Part shown: in pieces, positions 26,143 through 37,390 of the stretch
How the letters are laid out: the number at the start of each line of letters is the position of its first letter
Position numbering within the stretch: the first letter of the stretch is position 1
Notes under the pieces: model-generated
Database searches by the model: none
Told to the model about the DNA's origin: nothing
What the model saw: the letters and a program-made list of their open reading frames with translations, nothing else
Position numbers and translations under genes: made by a program
DNA from: Takakia lepidozioides
Taxonomy: Eukaryota > Streptophyta > Takakiopsida > Takakiales > Takakiaceae
Direction of reading: 5' to 3'
NCBI GenBank assembly: GCA_030704615.1
Contig: CM060733.1
Location: 19,160,001 to 19,224,000, forward strand
DNA length: 64,000 nucleotides

Positions 26143-29100
26143 CTAGTCCACCGGAACCTCCACCTCCATCTTCAAGCCAGCCTTTCCAAGAACCTACGCA
26201 AAGATAGCACCAAACGCATACCAGATCAAGGATAAAATATATATATATATACACAAACATAGGTTCAGTGCCAGTGAAGCAGGCAATTCAACTAGTGTGC
26301 TTAATTGACCATGGAATCTATGCTCACTGCTGCTAATCAGACCTGAGAGATAACATGAATATACGAAATGGATTACATTGACACATACAGTGGGGGTGAG
26401 TTTCTATAACCAGTGAGCTTAATGCAAATACAAAGATCAGATTGTGAGGGTTGAAATCACAACACAGGCAGTTTTTTAATAATTCCGCCACAGCTGAACA
26501 ATCGCTCTTACATAAAACTGAGTGAAACCCATCTTAATTTAGGAGTGCAACACGTAAGGTGGTAGGCAGTCTATGGAACATGATTAAAAAAGCACACATA
26601 CACCACCCTCCCATCTTTCAGGCTTCCTTGAGCATACTGGGGCCTCCCTGGGAGCCAGACAGTCTATCCCCAAATCCTTGAAACCTCCAGTGCTTGTGTT
26701 GTGCCTCCCCTGCCTGGGTTATATGAATACATGTTGTATAAGAGGGAAAGACATTTTGCCCAAAGATTGAACCTTACTTTGAGTTTTCAGGTCATTAACA
26801 GGGCCAACATCTTCAGCACAGAGGCACTTGGAAGAATTCAGGCACCATGAAAGCTCCTTAGTAGAAAAAAGGTAAGCTGACCTTTGTGAAATCTTGGGGT
26901 GTTAGCACTGAGTCATATGTGTAACCTGCTTCTTCCAGTGCCCGCTTCACCACCAGCTGCATGCCCCAACGTGTCCATTTATTCTTCTGGTTGACAATCA
27001 GTAGAAGGTGGTATATTTGGAATAAATGTGGGGAGAGAAAGGAAGACAGAAACTTTGTAAGTCTGAGGGCCAAAAGAGACAGAAATCTATGAGATCTACC
27101 GGAGGCCAGTGGGACAGTTGGGAACAATGGCGAAGAACTACAGAAACCAGAGAACAATTAAAACCCTAAGCATTACAGAGACAGAGATTGCACTAGTAAG
27201 ATGTTGTTTGCCGTAGCCTTGTGGCCACAGACCCGACACTCAGTTTGGGCAGAATGATTGCAGAGACAGAGAGAGCACTTGCCTCCAAAGTATGGTAATG
27301 CAGACCCTATAAGCTGTTGGATGTGGCTGCAATGCCGCACTAAACCCAAGAGTACAAATTCAAGAAAACATGTCATCACCAAGGGCTCCCAAGTAACAGA
27401 CCTGACGTTGCTCTTCCGTTAAGAAAGACCCTGACAGATCGCGTAAAACTTGCAATATGTCACTAGCAGTCACCTTGCCATTGCCATCTGTATCATATAC
27501 TCTGAAGATGACTGCCCAAACATCCCACTTATGTCAGAGGTTGCTGCAGATAACGAGGGAATGAGAGCAAAAGCAAGGATAGAGAAGGGGTAGAAGAGGA
27601 AAAACATGAGTTCCCATAAAAGTATGATAGTTCAAGGCCGCCATGAGCATGAACTTTATGCATTGCCCTTGTAAGTGAAGCCTAGGACTACAAGTGCAAG
27701 CCTGCCAGTACAACTGGATCTCTTACTATACTTCTGGGCTGGTCCAAATTGTGACACAAGTGCAGAGGAGGTGAGGAAAGGGAGGCAGAGGCAAAAATGA
27801 TGCTGGACTAAGACAGATTCATAAATGGAGGACTTACAATGCACTTTGTCATGAAGTGTGGCCCGTGCACTGAAGGCTGAAAGGACAGCCACAAACTCCT
27901 TGAAGTTCAAGAATTCCAACATCTTGAGGAGTCTCTGCAAGAAACATGCAACATCTACAGCCCCTACGTCAACTCCCGCTTCATCTCATTAGTCCAATTG
28001 CCTCAGAACTGCAAGGAAATTAATTTCAAACCCAACTATCTTAAAATTCAAATAGCTGGTTAGATCAAGGCCCATGGAAACTGGCACTAGCATTGGTAAA
28101 GTTCCGCAGTCTTCCCTGCAGCAGCACAGGGTGGAAGGAATGTGCTAGACAAGCAGTGGTAAGACGACACAAGTTCACAAGGTGTCATGGCTTCACATCT
28201 CCCATGGCATTCTTTAGCTGGGCTTAACCTGGCTCCTCCTCTCCGGTGACCAAAAATGCATTCTGAGCCTGGCAACACGGCTTATTTATGCTAACAGCTG
28301 GCGTCATCTCTTTTGTTGGTCACTCAACCAGGATAACCTTGTTTTTGCTTGGCATATCTAGTTCTGGAACTGAAGCTTTCCCCATGAATAGGGGGATTAT
28401 TTTCCATAACTGCATCCAACAATTACAAGGGTTTGCACACGTGATTGAAGTCACAGTTGGGGGAGGCAAATTGAATAGTTTAACTATTGAGAATAGGCTG
28501 TGTAAGGTGGTTAGTGACTACACCAGATTTGCTGTAGTCACTAACATCAGTAAAGTGCCAGGGGAGGTCATCTCCAGAGCAGCTCACCCTGATTCTCCAC
28601 ATGATAATTGCGTATGGGTAACCAACTTGTACTGGGTGTGAGAGGACACCACCCATGGGAGCCGTATGTCTACAGCATATCAAACATATTTAATCAAGAG
28701 ATTGTCATCCCTTGTGGGTTTGCCATGACTTCACTTGTGCAATGATGGGTTTATATCCACAACTGGATCCAGAAGGGTCACATTATGCAAGGAGTATTTT
28801 CACCATTGCTAACCATCCCAGGGAGAACCACCACTGAGCGGTCTCTTCCTTGTCCTTGATCTACGCCCCCTCCCCAACCTACGAAACCAACTCCTAGGAG
28901 ATAAGCCTAATAAGTAAAAAGGAACTCATGAGATGTTGTCCATACCTGAGAGAGTGGGTTCACTGCAAATTCCGGAACTCCCATAAACTCATCAGCAGAG
29001 ATGAAACCTTTTCCATTGCGATCGAGTGCACAAAACCTCTCGTACAATGCAATTATCTCCCGTTGTGAAACTGCGCAGAGAACGCACAAAGCATCCTTGA

Positions 29101-29586
29101 GCAGATCAACAAGCTGACAACCTAACACAGTAAAAGCCAATTCAAGTCTATTTTCTAAGGGGCCGTTTGCCCCACCCCTTCACACACGTCGACAGAAAAA
29201 AATAAAAATCGGACACACTCCTATTCCTATTACAGAGGGAGAAGATATCAGGCATCTCTCTAAGACCCAACACACGCACACGGGCTTATATCTCAGACAA
29301 AGCACATGCGCCTCCCAACCTTCACCACTCCTCTCCAGCTCTCCTCTTCAACGAAATCGAAGAAAGAAACTCTCAAGAGAAGTGCACATGGAGAGACAGA
29401 GCCTGAGGGAAAATCCAAACAAACTTTTCCACAGACACCTTAAATTATCCTACACAGCGGAACTTTCTTCACAGGTCTTGCAAGGAAATCATCACACGAA
29501 TCCACAAGCAACTCACAGCTATGCTTGGTGTGATTCTGCAAGTCTTCCAAGTCGTATTGCGTGAGCATTGACGAGTAATTCCCCAT
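26143..29586 (-). CDS. Calcineurin B-like EF-hand protein (Arabidopsis At3g18430 type)
   Basis: Six exons (29586-29517, 29070-28946, 27934-27838, 27511-27402, 26956-26882, 26193-26143) join in phase to a complete 175-residue protein, the length I recall for Arabidopsis At3g18430. Matches run the whole length: MLTQYDLEDLQ, FSQREIIALYERFCALDRN, GFISADEFMGVPEFAVNPLS, LEFLNFKEFVAVLSAFSA, VYDTDGNGKVTASDILQVL, DLSGSFLTEEQRQ and the ending MEVEVPVD. The N-terminal MGNYSS fits a myristoylation signal (Gly2, Ser6). EF-hands 1 (DRNGKGFISADE) and 3 (DTDGNGKVTASD) keep most calcium ligands; 2 and 4 look degenerate. The family resembles the calcineurin regulatory subunit, but plants lack a clear calcineurin A, so the partner is unknown. 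A LINE fragment sits in intron 4. Confidence 0.9.
27188..27260 (-). mobile_element. LINE family B 3' fragment with 12-bp target-site duplication
   Basis: On the minus strand this reads GGCCACAAGGCTACGGCAAA and onward to the family B 3' end. It is bounded by CAGAGACAGAGA at 27176-27187 and 27261-27272, a perfect 12-bp duplication (TCTCTGTCTCTG in LINE orientation). It lies in intron 4 of the calcineurin-B-like gene. Confidence 0.85.
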
Positions 29587-29689
29587 ACCTGCCCTCCCCT
29601 GCTCTCCCTCCACATCCCCTGCCTGTACCCACGCCCACGCCCCCGCCCACAGTTCACCGACGGACGAAGTTTCTTTTTCCGTCCACATA

Positions 29690-29840
29690 CTTTTCTTTTT
29701 CTTTTTTTTCCTTTTGTTTTTTACATGAAAGGGGACAGCTGCCCTGTTACTCAAATTCAAAAGAAGCGAGGAAAAAATAACGATACAATCTGGGGAAAAC
29801 CCCCCCCCCCCACTGAGGGGAAAATTTCGAACTCGCGACT
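29690..29840 (-). repeat. SINE/MITE-like element with T-rich end
   Basis: A T-rich run (29,691-29,722) is followed by AAAGGGGACAGCTGCCC, then CTGGGGAAAACC, a 13-base C run (about 29,801-29,813) and GGGGAAAATTTCGAACTCGC. The order T-rich end, GGGG...CCC, CTGGGGAAAA, GAAC recurs near 53,184-53,315, suggesting a common short element. Minus-strand GAGTTCGAAAT resembles a Pol III B box. The family is unassigned. Confidence 0.35.
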
Positions 29841-30336
29841 AACTAAGCACACAAACAAGGCTAGCAAAACCGGAAATAAGAAGGAAGAGAGGCCGTAATG
29901 GCCCTCCACATGGAAGACAAGCTAAAAAGGAGAAGACTCCGGCCAAAGCCGGCGTAACTAAGAGCCACTTCGCCTTGCCACTACTGCCCCTTTCGAGGGG
30001 TGGGCTGAGGCTCAAAACTCAGATGGCTTTGATCTTGGAATTGCGGTTCCTCTTATGTTTCCAATTAACATCGTCTTCCTCCTCCAAAGGACTCCCTCCT
30101 CCACATACTCAACATGATTTACACAATATGCTCAAGGATAGTATGTAAGATTCTGACACGTGCGCATCCCATATTGGTTCTCACATTGGCTGTAGAGACA
30201 AGTGATGACACGTGTCTTGTCCATTGCATGCATAATGTAGCCTCCGGGGTCTATAAGTAGGTCTTCAAGGTCTTAGAATAGGCTTGTTTTCCTATGTGGG
30301 TTTTTACTTTTCTTTTGTTTAATTAGTACTCTGCAC
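29841..30336. other. Intergenic, nothing coding seen
   Basis: This is the upstream side of the calcineurin-B-like gene. No coding exon or repeat was recognised beyond short low-complexity runs. Confidence 0.4.
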
Positions 30337-30504
30337 TTCACTTGTGAGTTTACTGTTTGTGTGTGTGAAATCTTTGAATTCACTTGTGAGTTTACTCTAT
30401 GTGTGTGTGAAATCTTTGAATTCACTTGTGAGTTTACTCTTTGTGTGTGTGAAATCTTTGAATTCACTTGTGAGTTTACTCTTTGTGTGTGTGAAATCTT
30501 TGAA
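30337..30504 (+). repeat. Tandem repeat, 4 copies of 42 bp
   Basis: Copies start at 30337, 30379, 30421 and 30463 with TTCACTTGTGAGTTTACT and end in GTGTGTGAAATCTTTGAA. They differ at one or two positions. The unit length is a multiple of three and lacks stops in some frames on both strands, which creates spurious repetitive open frames. It is intergenic. Confidence 0.95.
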
Positions 30505-30756
30505 CATTGGGGTACGGTATGATGAAGATTGTATTCATCATGGACCCGTTGATTCAAAATTACAACATCTTATGATTGCACATCACTAGAAGAAGACATA
30601 TTTTCTTTAATAAAATGGTTTAGATTTATTTGTTTTAAATGGAAAACCTCATAACAACAATTGGACGTGGGGAGGAGGTGAGGTGAATTTTGATGGAAGG
30701 GTTGGATTCTGGAGTGGCGGAGCGGTTCCACGGCGTAAATCCACTTCAACCGCATC

Positions 30757-31245
30757 ATCAAATTAACATCCACACCATCCAATTCTTACTCAGAGATTTG
30801 GAAAAATGTACCCTCAATCTACCCTGAAATCTGTCTGGAATCCTGAGTAGATCAATAATTCAGTGTAGAGTAACGTAAAGTGTGAAAAAGATTGCACAAC
30901 CGAATAGAAAGTAGATAGGATGGCTGGTAGGTGGGTAAAAGGGAGGGTAATCCATTTTGACCGTGGGATCAACTTAACATCCACACCATCCAATTCCTAC
31001 GAGATTGCAAAGAATGTACCTCAATCTACCCTAATATTCCAGAAATCCAATTTGGAAATTCTGTCCGGAATCCCCAGTAGATTAATGGATTAGTACTTAG
31101 TGTAGAGTGATTTCGCTCCCAGGTTTCTTTTCAAAAAAAATCAAAAAAGAAAAGTGATGTAAGTGTGAAAAAGATTGCACAATCGAATGGAAGGTAGACA
31201 GGATGCCTAGTAGGTGGGTAAAAGGAGTAGGTACCTAGACAGGCA
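30757..31245 (+). repeat. Diverged direct duplication upstream of the coiled-coil gene
   Basis: Two units share the same block order: CATCCACACCATCCAATTC (30768 and 30979), then AATGTACC...CAATCTACCCT, then GGAATCC...AGTAGAT, TTCAGTGTAGAGT / TTAGTGTAGAGT, GTGTGAAAAAGATTGCACAA (about 30878 and 31162) and GGTAGGTGGGTAAAAGG (about 30926 and 31209). Unit 2 is longer because of an A-rich insertion near 31130-31150. The second unit ends about 560 bp before the ATG at 31806. Confidence 0.85.
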
Positions 31246-31805
31246 GGTAAGTAAAGTTAGAGAGAAGGTAGGCCTGTAGGTGCGAGGTAGGTTGGTGTGT
31301 AGAGAGGAAGGTAGCAGCCGTGCAGCTTTGGATACTACCGTCGGTTTCTCTCGCGTGAGATCTCGAAGTTCGAGGTTGAAATAAGAGAGAGGGCAGATTG
31401 AGGTCGAAGGATTCTGGAGCGAGTGCACAGAGATTACATGTGCAGTGGTGGAGAGAGATGTTGAGGACAGTGCACAAGGAAGAGAGACACTGATCCAGTG
31501 TACAACTTAGTGCCAGCGGTTTCAACTTGGAGTTTACGAAGGTGCTGATGCATTCATATATCAATTCCTCACGAGTCTCGATCTAATTGAGAGGCTACCT
31601 TCCTCACCCTGCCTCACATTGTTGAGTTATGGAGCTTTGGCAGTTGAAGGTCGGTTGGGTCTGCGATGTATGGAAACTTAGCTAGCCAGACGTAGCATTG
31701 CAGCAGTACGTCTATAAAACTTTAATACTGCATTCATCGATGGGTTTTTATCCACTAAACGTTCGAGTATGTATCCTGTACAGGGACTTTGTCACGCGGA
31801 CGAAG

Positions 31806-33847
31806 ATGAAGTTTCCAGTGGAGGCCATTACCGGGCTGCTCAACGACTTTGTGGACCAGGAAGCTGTGAAGACTCAGAAATTGCTTGACAATGCTCTGAA
31901 AGAAAACGAAATTTACAAGCAGGTGAGCACTCGGGGGACGAATTCTTTGGAAGCTGTAACTGAAAGCCTGTTGAGGCGTGGTTTTTGCTCGGTGGCTTGC
32001 TAGAAATTGAGGTACTGCAGCGGTTGAAAAGTAAATGAAGCAAACAAAGGTGCAAGCCAAATTTGAATCTCTTAAGGAGATCCCAGAATATACAGCTGAA
32101 TTCACAAAGTTCTTGGAGATCTATATAACAAGGGTCAGTCTCAGTGAATCGATCGTCCACGTCTTATTTGCAGCTAGAGGAGTTGTTGAAATTGTTAAGT
32201 CGATGACAGGGTACGCGGAGTGCGCAGGAACTGCAAAGGGTAAATGATGAGCTGCAAGTCGAGAAGCTGAACGTGGATCGCCTGAACTGCGCCCTTCGTA
32301 GCTTGCAGTGGGAACAAGAGAACCTGAGAGAAAAATTCGGAAAGCTCTCCGAGGTGAACGAGAAGATGGTGGAGGACAACAAGCAACTTGAGCGAGATAA
32401 GGCGTTCATGTTGCAGCAAAGAAGAGTTGCATTTAACTACGTGCAGATGGGCCTTGCACAAGCAATGAAATCATGGGAGTGGCCCCATCCATCACCCGAC
32501 AAAAGTCCTGAGCGCCAACCGGCAGGGATTTTGAATGGGTCGGGCACCATGGACAATGCAGGCGCACCTGCTGATCCACTGCAAAGCGAAACGGCTAAGG
32601 AGAACAAACATGTGGTGCACAATGAAGTGATACCCCGTGCAGCCAAGAAGCCCAGTGGATCTTCTCCCCCGATCTGCTTATCAGATGATTCAGACTCAGA
32701 GGCGGCATCGGCGGGAAAAAGAGAGAAAAGACCTCGGTCGCCCCGGCATGACAAAGACCCTCTTCTCCACAAGAGGTTCCGTCCCGGAGCTGGCTCTCCT
32801 CCGAGTACATTTAAGGATTACTATCTCCCCCTGGCAATGTTTTGCGGCAACCCAACTAACTGTAAGACCGCCAGGACTGGAGGACTGGTTAATCTAACTG
32901 AAAGATCTCGGTGTGCTACTGTGCCAGCTATAACTTGCAATCGTCTGTCTAGAATTGCAGACCTATGTACAGGAGCAGGACACTGGATCAATATGTGTGG
33001 TCACATCCAAGTTAGGAGTCTTTGAGGTATAGAATTCAGACTAAGAATCTGATTTCCTTGCTTTCTGATCTGTGTCTCTGTGTTCTTGAACATGCTCAAC
33101 TCGCCAGCTCCCAGCCAAACCATTAGCACAAATGCCAAGCCTCCATTTCCAGCCTTGCTTCAGACGCCGACCACAGTCGAGAGCGAAGGAGCAACATCCC
33201 AGCCACTGGCAAGCACCCCCCAGGTATCTGACGGCATTACGTGGAACGCCAATAGCAGCACCATGTTCAAAGCTGCTCTTCAACAGGTGCTCTCTCCTTC
33301 TCCGATAAACACCAGAGAATGGATTCCTCTTAGTTAAACACCTGACCTTTTCTTCCATGTGCTTTTCAATTTGCAGGTAAACAAGAAAGCTGGAAGACCT
33401 CCAGAACCGCGCGCCATTGGTGATTGGCTGGCTGTAAGTCTAACTTCATGAATTTCTTGTTATTCTCACATTCATGACCTGTACATATACCTAGAATAAG
33501 CATCTTGACGCCTAAGCAATCTATTATTCACCGTGCAGTCTAGGGCAATCTGGAAGCAATGTCTGCAAATCGGACAATTGTGTACAGAGTCAGGTCTGCT
33601 GGTTTGCCTTATATTCGAGAGTACGAGTTCCGATTGTGTAGTACATGTACCACATGTGCAGAAGACACTGAATTTACCCCTGGATGCGCTGGTCCGTGGA
33701 GTGGAGAAGGAAGGCAATGACAGGGAGCAGCTGGTCAGGCAGGTCGACAGTCTTGGGAGTATTATGGCATGGCCGACCTTGTTGTCGCCCCTGCACTTCA
33801 AGCGCAGAAAGAGCACTGAGTCCGTCACATCCGTAGACTCTTCCTAA
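31806..33847 (+). CDS. Coiled-coil protein of unknown family
   Basis: I do not recognise this gene. Probable exons are 31806-31922, 32210-32861, 33108-33286, 33377-33433 and 33539-33847, in phase, giving about 437 residues. The first 110 or so residues are a heptad-rich coiled coil (ELQRVNDELQVEKLNVDR, ENLREKFGKLSEVNEKMVED). A Pro/Ser/acidic low-complexity region follows, with SPPICLSDDSDSE, which looks like a SUMO-interaction motif next to acidic residues, and a basic KREKRPRSPRHDK stretch that may be a nuclear signal. The C-terminal part has a conserved-looking GRPPEPRAIGDWLA and a basic tail. A nuclear scaffold or adaptor role is a guess. An alternative acceptor at 32174 would bring in an in-frame UGA at 32204-32206. 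Confidence 0.6.
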
Positions 33848-34130
33848 ACTTTTTTCTGCATGAATGCTCGTTCACATGACTTCTACAAGCAGGCACTCTA
33901 GGATTTGACAATGTTGCTTGTGGTCACACTCGCCAGAAATCAGGCTTTGAATGAGGGAGCCATCAGGTTGGGCTTGGTATTTTGGTCATTGTCATAGCCT
34001 GGGTTGGATTGTTTAGGGGAAGCCATTGCCTGACTCTTAGATAAAAGCATGCCACATGCCCCTGGAGGCAAAATCAACCAGTGTCTAGGGGCTTTCCTTC
34101 GTCCCAATCACCATAGCCATCTAGATCACC

Positions 34131-34439
34131 TTGAATTTCAGCCAATTGTCTGGGTTTCTCCCTTCAATTCCCCCTGGAGTTTCATCTAAACATCCACGGC
34201 CCCTGAACAGGTACTGCATTGAGATTATCAACAGCAGCATTGGAAGAGCAGGAATCCTTCCAGCGCAAGCCAACGAGTCATCAGGGCTCGGCAAGGACAA
34301 AAACATGGGCTACTTCAAGGCCGTTGTCACCTCTCGCGTTGTGGGCCAAGCATTCCGGCATGCGCAGAAAGGACTACAGGAGCTGGGGAGGCCAACGCCA
34401 AAGCCAAAGCGGCCACTACGGAGTGCAAGATCCAAGTGA
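34131..34439 (+). CDS. Short hypothetical open frame, possibly an alternative 3' exon
   Basis: This 102-codon frame reads RYCIEIINSSIGRAGILPAQ and ends with a very basic tail (KPKRPLRSARSK). An acceptor-like CCCCTGAACAG at 34200-34210 precedes the more protein-like part, so it could be a downstream or alternative exon of the coiled-coil gene that ends at 33847. No family was recognised and it may be chance. Confidence 0.25.
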   Translation: MNFSQLSGFLPSIPPGVSSKHPRPLNRYCIEIINSSIGRAGILPAQANESSGLGKDKNMGYFKAVVTSRVVGQAFRHAQKGLQELGRPTPKPKRPLRSARSK

Positions 34440-35182
34440 AGAGTGGGGCAACAGGCAACTGCATCCTATCGGTCAACCATTTTTCCTTAAGTAGGTTTCT
34501 ATCAAGATTGTATCAAGCAGTCCAGTTTTGATGGCAGATGGTCATCGTCTTCTACTGGAGCAAACACACATGGGCATGTTTGTATATATCAGATTTTTTG
34601 TTCTCGGTACAACCTTTCTGCAGGTATCTCATGGAGTACTTGTAGAGACCCAAACCACAAGGGCTGGGCTTCCTTGCCCAAGTGCAGAAGAGATGGGTTG
34701 GGAATATTAGCACAGAATCCCTGTGTTATGTGTCCTCTGGACTATGGCAGTAACAGGAAGCTTAGTAAGTACTGCTGCATTTTTTTGGGCTCCTCCCTGT
34801 AGGGAAACCATGCCTTGGTGCCAAAATCCTGAGACTGTGCCTCCCTTCCTTAGTACAATTCTACATGTTAAGGCTTTCTTCGGGTTTTTTTTTTGTCACA
34901 AGAATGCAGTGACTTTGTGCACCCAACCTGCTATTTAATGCAATGATTGTAAATATTTTTTTACAACATCAAAAGTTTGAGAGCAGAGGAGATGGTGTTG
35001 CATTTTTGGGTCCTGGGTTGCATTGTGGTTTGAATTGCATGTGGAAGAATCGAGAGTAGAGAGATGTGTGTGTTTGTAGGAGAGGGTGACGAGTGAGGCC
35101 TGAGTACATCATGTGGAGCAAGCTTTGTGGTTTTGGAGCATGGGTCAAGTAGGAGAAGTGTGAGATTTTGGAGGTGAGAAGC
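34440..35182. other. Intergenic region before ATP10
   Basis: No coding exon or repeat was recognised. A short T run (about 34,887-34,896) lies in it. It should carry the ATP10 promoter. Confidence 0.4.
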
Positions 35183-36016
35183 ATGAAGAGCTCAATCTCA
35201 AGGTACTGGGTTCGCGTCCTTGCCCAGCGGCAGACTACCTCGTGCGCTCTGCGGAGCACTCATCACATAGGCAGCTGGGCTTGTCGTGGAACATTCTCCA
35301 GAAGTCTCAATATATTCACAGTTTTCAGTAAGGAAGCCCGCGATAAGGAGCAAGCAAGGCTTAAAGATGAGCTGAATCGCGGCTACTTTGATGATTTGAG
35401 GGATCTGAAGAAAACTGGTGGGAAGGTAGCAATTGCAAGCCTTCATCTGGTACCCATTGCAGCTGCCCCCAAATTCCCATCTCTTGTTGTGCAATCGCCA
35501 CTTGGAGATACCCTAACTCTGCCAATCGAGGAGGATGTTATCGTCTCCAGTAGGGAGGGAGATAAGTCACAACCACTTTCAAGTGTGGCGCCGACTATTG
35601 TCTGCATAGCATTCCGGGCGAGCGCACAATCGATGGTCGAGTCATGGAGCATACCTTTTTCCAAAGCCTTCCAGTCGGCCAGTTCTGTCCAACTATTCGA
35701 GGTTTCTGTTATTGAACCGTGGGTGCTTTCTCTTCCGCCAATCAAGAGTTGGCTGCTTCGATCCATGCGAATATCACATCCTCCTGCGGAAGGAGATGAA
35801 GTGCTGAACCGACGGGCAGTATACGCTTTCGGAGACACTTATTTCTTCAGGAAGACTCTTGGTATACCGAATCTGATGTCTGGGTATGTATTTTTGCTTG
35901 ATAGAAAGGGAAGAGTGCGGTGGAGAGCAAGCGGAATGGCTACTACAGAAGAGTTGGGATCGATGGTGTCCTGCACATCGCGGCTCCTTGAGGAAGAAGC
36001 ACCAAATAGGTCTTGA
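35183..36016 (+). CDS. ATP10: ATP10-like mitochondrial ATP synthase assembly factor
   Basis: This single-exon gene encodes 277 residues. The N-terminus (MKSSISRYWVRVLAQRQTTS) is Arg/Ser-rich without acids, as in a mitochondrial presequence. The mature part has ATP10-family features: PTIVCIAFRASAQSMVESW, a second half with YAFGDTYFFRKTLGIPNLMSG, and a thioredoxin-fold-like YVFLLDRKGRVRWRASGMAT close to the C-terminus. In yeast Atp10 assists assembly of subunit 6 into the F0 sector at the inner membrane; the same role is inferred here. The ATG at 35183 is the first in frame. The length is similar to yeast Atp10 and somewhat short for plant versions. Confidence 0.85.
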   Translation: MKSSISRYWVRVLAQRQTTSCALRSTHHIGSWACRGTFSRSLNIFTVFSKEARDKEQARLKDELNRGYFDDLRDLKKTGGKVAIASLHLVPIAAAPKFPSLVVQSPLGDTLTLPIEEDVIVSSREGDKSQPLSSVAPTIVCIAFRASAQSMVESWSIPFSKAFQSASSVQLFEVSVIEPWVLSLPPIKSWLLRSMRISHPPAEGDEVLNRRAVYAFGDTYFFRKTLGIPNLMSGYVFLLDRKGRVRWRASGMATTEELGSMVSCTSRLLEEEAPNRS

Positions 36017-37300
36017 AAGGTACTAGAAATGATATCAATAAGCAGACAAAAGGCAGAGGGTGATTAGCATGGCAGTCTCCCTTGACGGAGAGCCATGCAT
36101 GTTACTCTCTGTACAGCTGAGTACTCTGCCCACATTTGGATCATCAATTGCAAAGATTGGCAGTAACCAGTCCATCTCGATTCTTTCTCTCGGGCATTTG
36201 ACTCCGAGACTACCAAAAAGAAGCTGCTGTGGGTGTACCTCTGTTCAGTACAGTCCACTGCGTACCCAACATAGGGCAAGGCAGCACTTTCTCTGCCTTC
36301 TGCAACTTTGAAGATCTCATGTCTAGCATTGAGTGCGGATCAAGTGATGTGGCGGATCACAACGAAGCCGTCTGCATTGCTGGCCTCAATAGATGCTTCT
36401 CCACCGAGAGACATTGTAATTGTGTAGTGCATAAGCATTTGGTGTCAAACCAGTGAGAGATGTTTTTGCAACTCTTGAAGGTTGAGTCTAGGGTTTAGGG
36501 CTTTGGGCAGTAAGCTATGCATGGCCCATTCCTGCAAGTGTCAGATGAAATTTTCGGGGCTACCATAGTAGGCAGGAATTGTGGCTGTTATCTTTTGAGT
36601 AGCAGCTCACCATTGTCATGGCCATGTCTACCATATGTTGCACTGTGCACCTTCCTGTACATTTGGACATGAGCTGCAGGGTAGTCAACTGTTTGCCCAC
36701 TGTCTGGCCATCCTGTGAGTGATCACTAGAAGAAGGTTATGCATGCCTATGATCTGTGAACCCTACAGACAAGTATCTGTGAACCCTACAGACAAGTATC
36801 TGTGCCCACTCAATCTGTGTAACCTGTGTATGATCACTTGATACAATGGCCTGTGGTACTACATAATAGAAGAAACGAAGCCATGGCACCAGCTGTTGAA
36901 GGCCGTTGTGTTCACAGCCTTACTGGCACACACTCAAATTTGCAGGGATAGATAGATGTCCATTACTAAATCCTCATAGCTCTCTTAACAATAAATGTTT
37001 GGAAGTTCCTAATTGATAAAGGTCCACAGTTCTGATTGATGAAGTTTGAGGTTTCACTTTGCTCTCACAAATGGTCATAGTTTCCTCACAGCTCTCCGCT
37101 CTTTGCAAACTAGTGGTGTCTCTTCCCCATTTCAGGGATTAAGTAAAGTGGAAAAACTAAACACTTTGGGGCCAGGCAAGAAGCCCAATTTTTCTGTTTA
37201 TGTTTTTCTCAGAGAAAATTTGAAAAGTTTTCTTCTGTTCTGATTTGTTGCTGAGGCTTTTAGAGTATGAGTTGATATTTCATGCCTCTCTTCATTACGC
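36017..37300. other. Intergenic region 3' of ATP10
   Basis: No coding exon was recognised. It contains a short direct repeat of 23 bp, ATCTGTGAACCCTACAGACAAGT written twice in tandem near 36,752-36,797. Confidence 0.45.
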
Positions 37301-37390
37301 ACTACATAAAGATTCTTTGTAGGATTTTACCAGTGTTGGTCTGGTACTACATAAAGATTCTTTGTAGGATTTTACCAGTGTTGGTCTGGT
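37301..37390 (+). repeat. Tandem repeat, 2 copies of 45 bp
   Basis: ACTACATAAAGATTCTTTG starts at 37301 and again at 37346. The two 45-bp units look identical and end in GTTGGTCTGGT. This suggests a recent duplication at the left edge of the CTGGTA motif cluster. Confidence 0.9.

Noticed and set aside
26236-26252. AT dinucleotide run as a regulatory signal
   Set aside because: It is a short microsatellite in the final intron/3' part region of the calcineurin-B-like gene, with nothing else to support a function.
30273-30589. Repetitive open frames on both strands
   Set aside because: They are translations of the 42-bp minisatellite, not genes.
36752-37390. CRISPR-like array
   Set aside because: The repeats are direct tandem copies or irregular hexamers without regular spacers, in a nuclear eukaryotic context.
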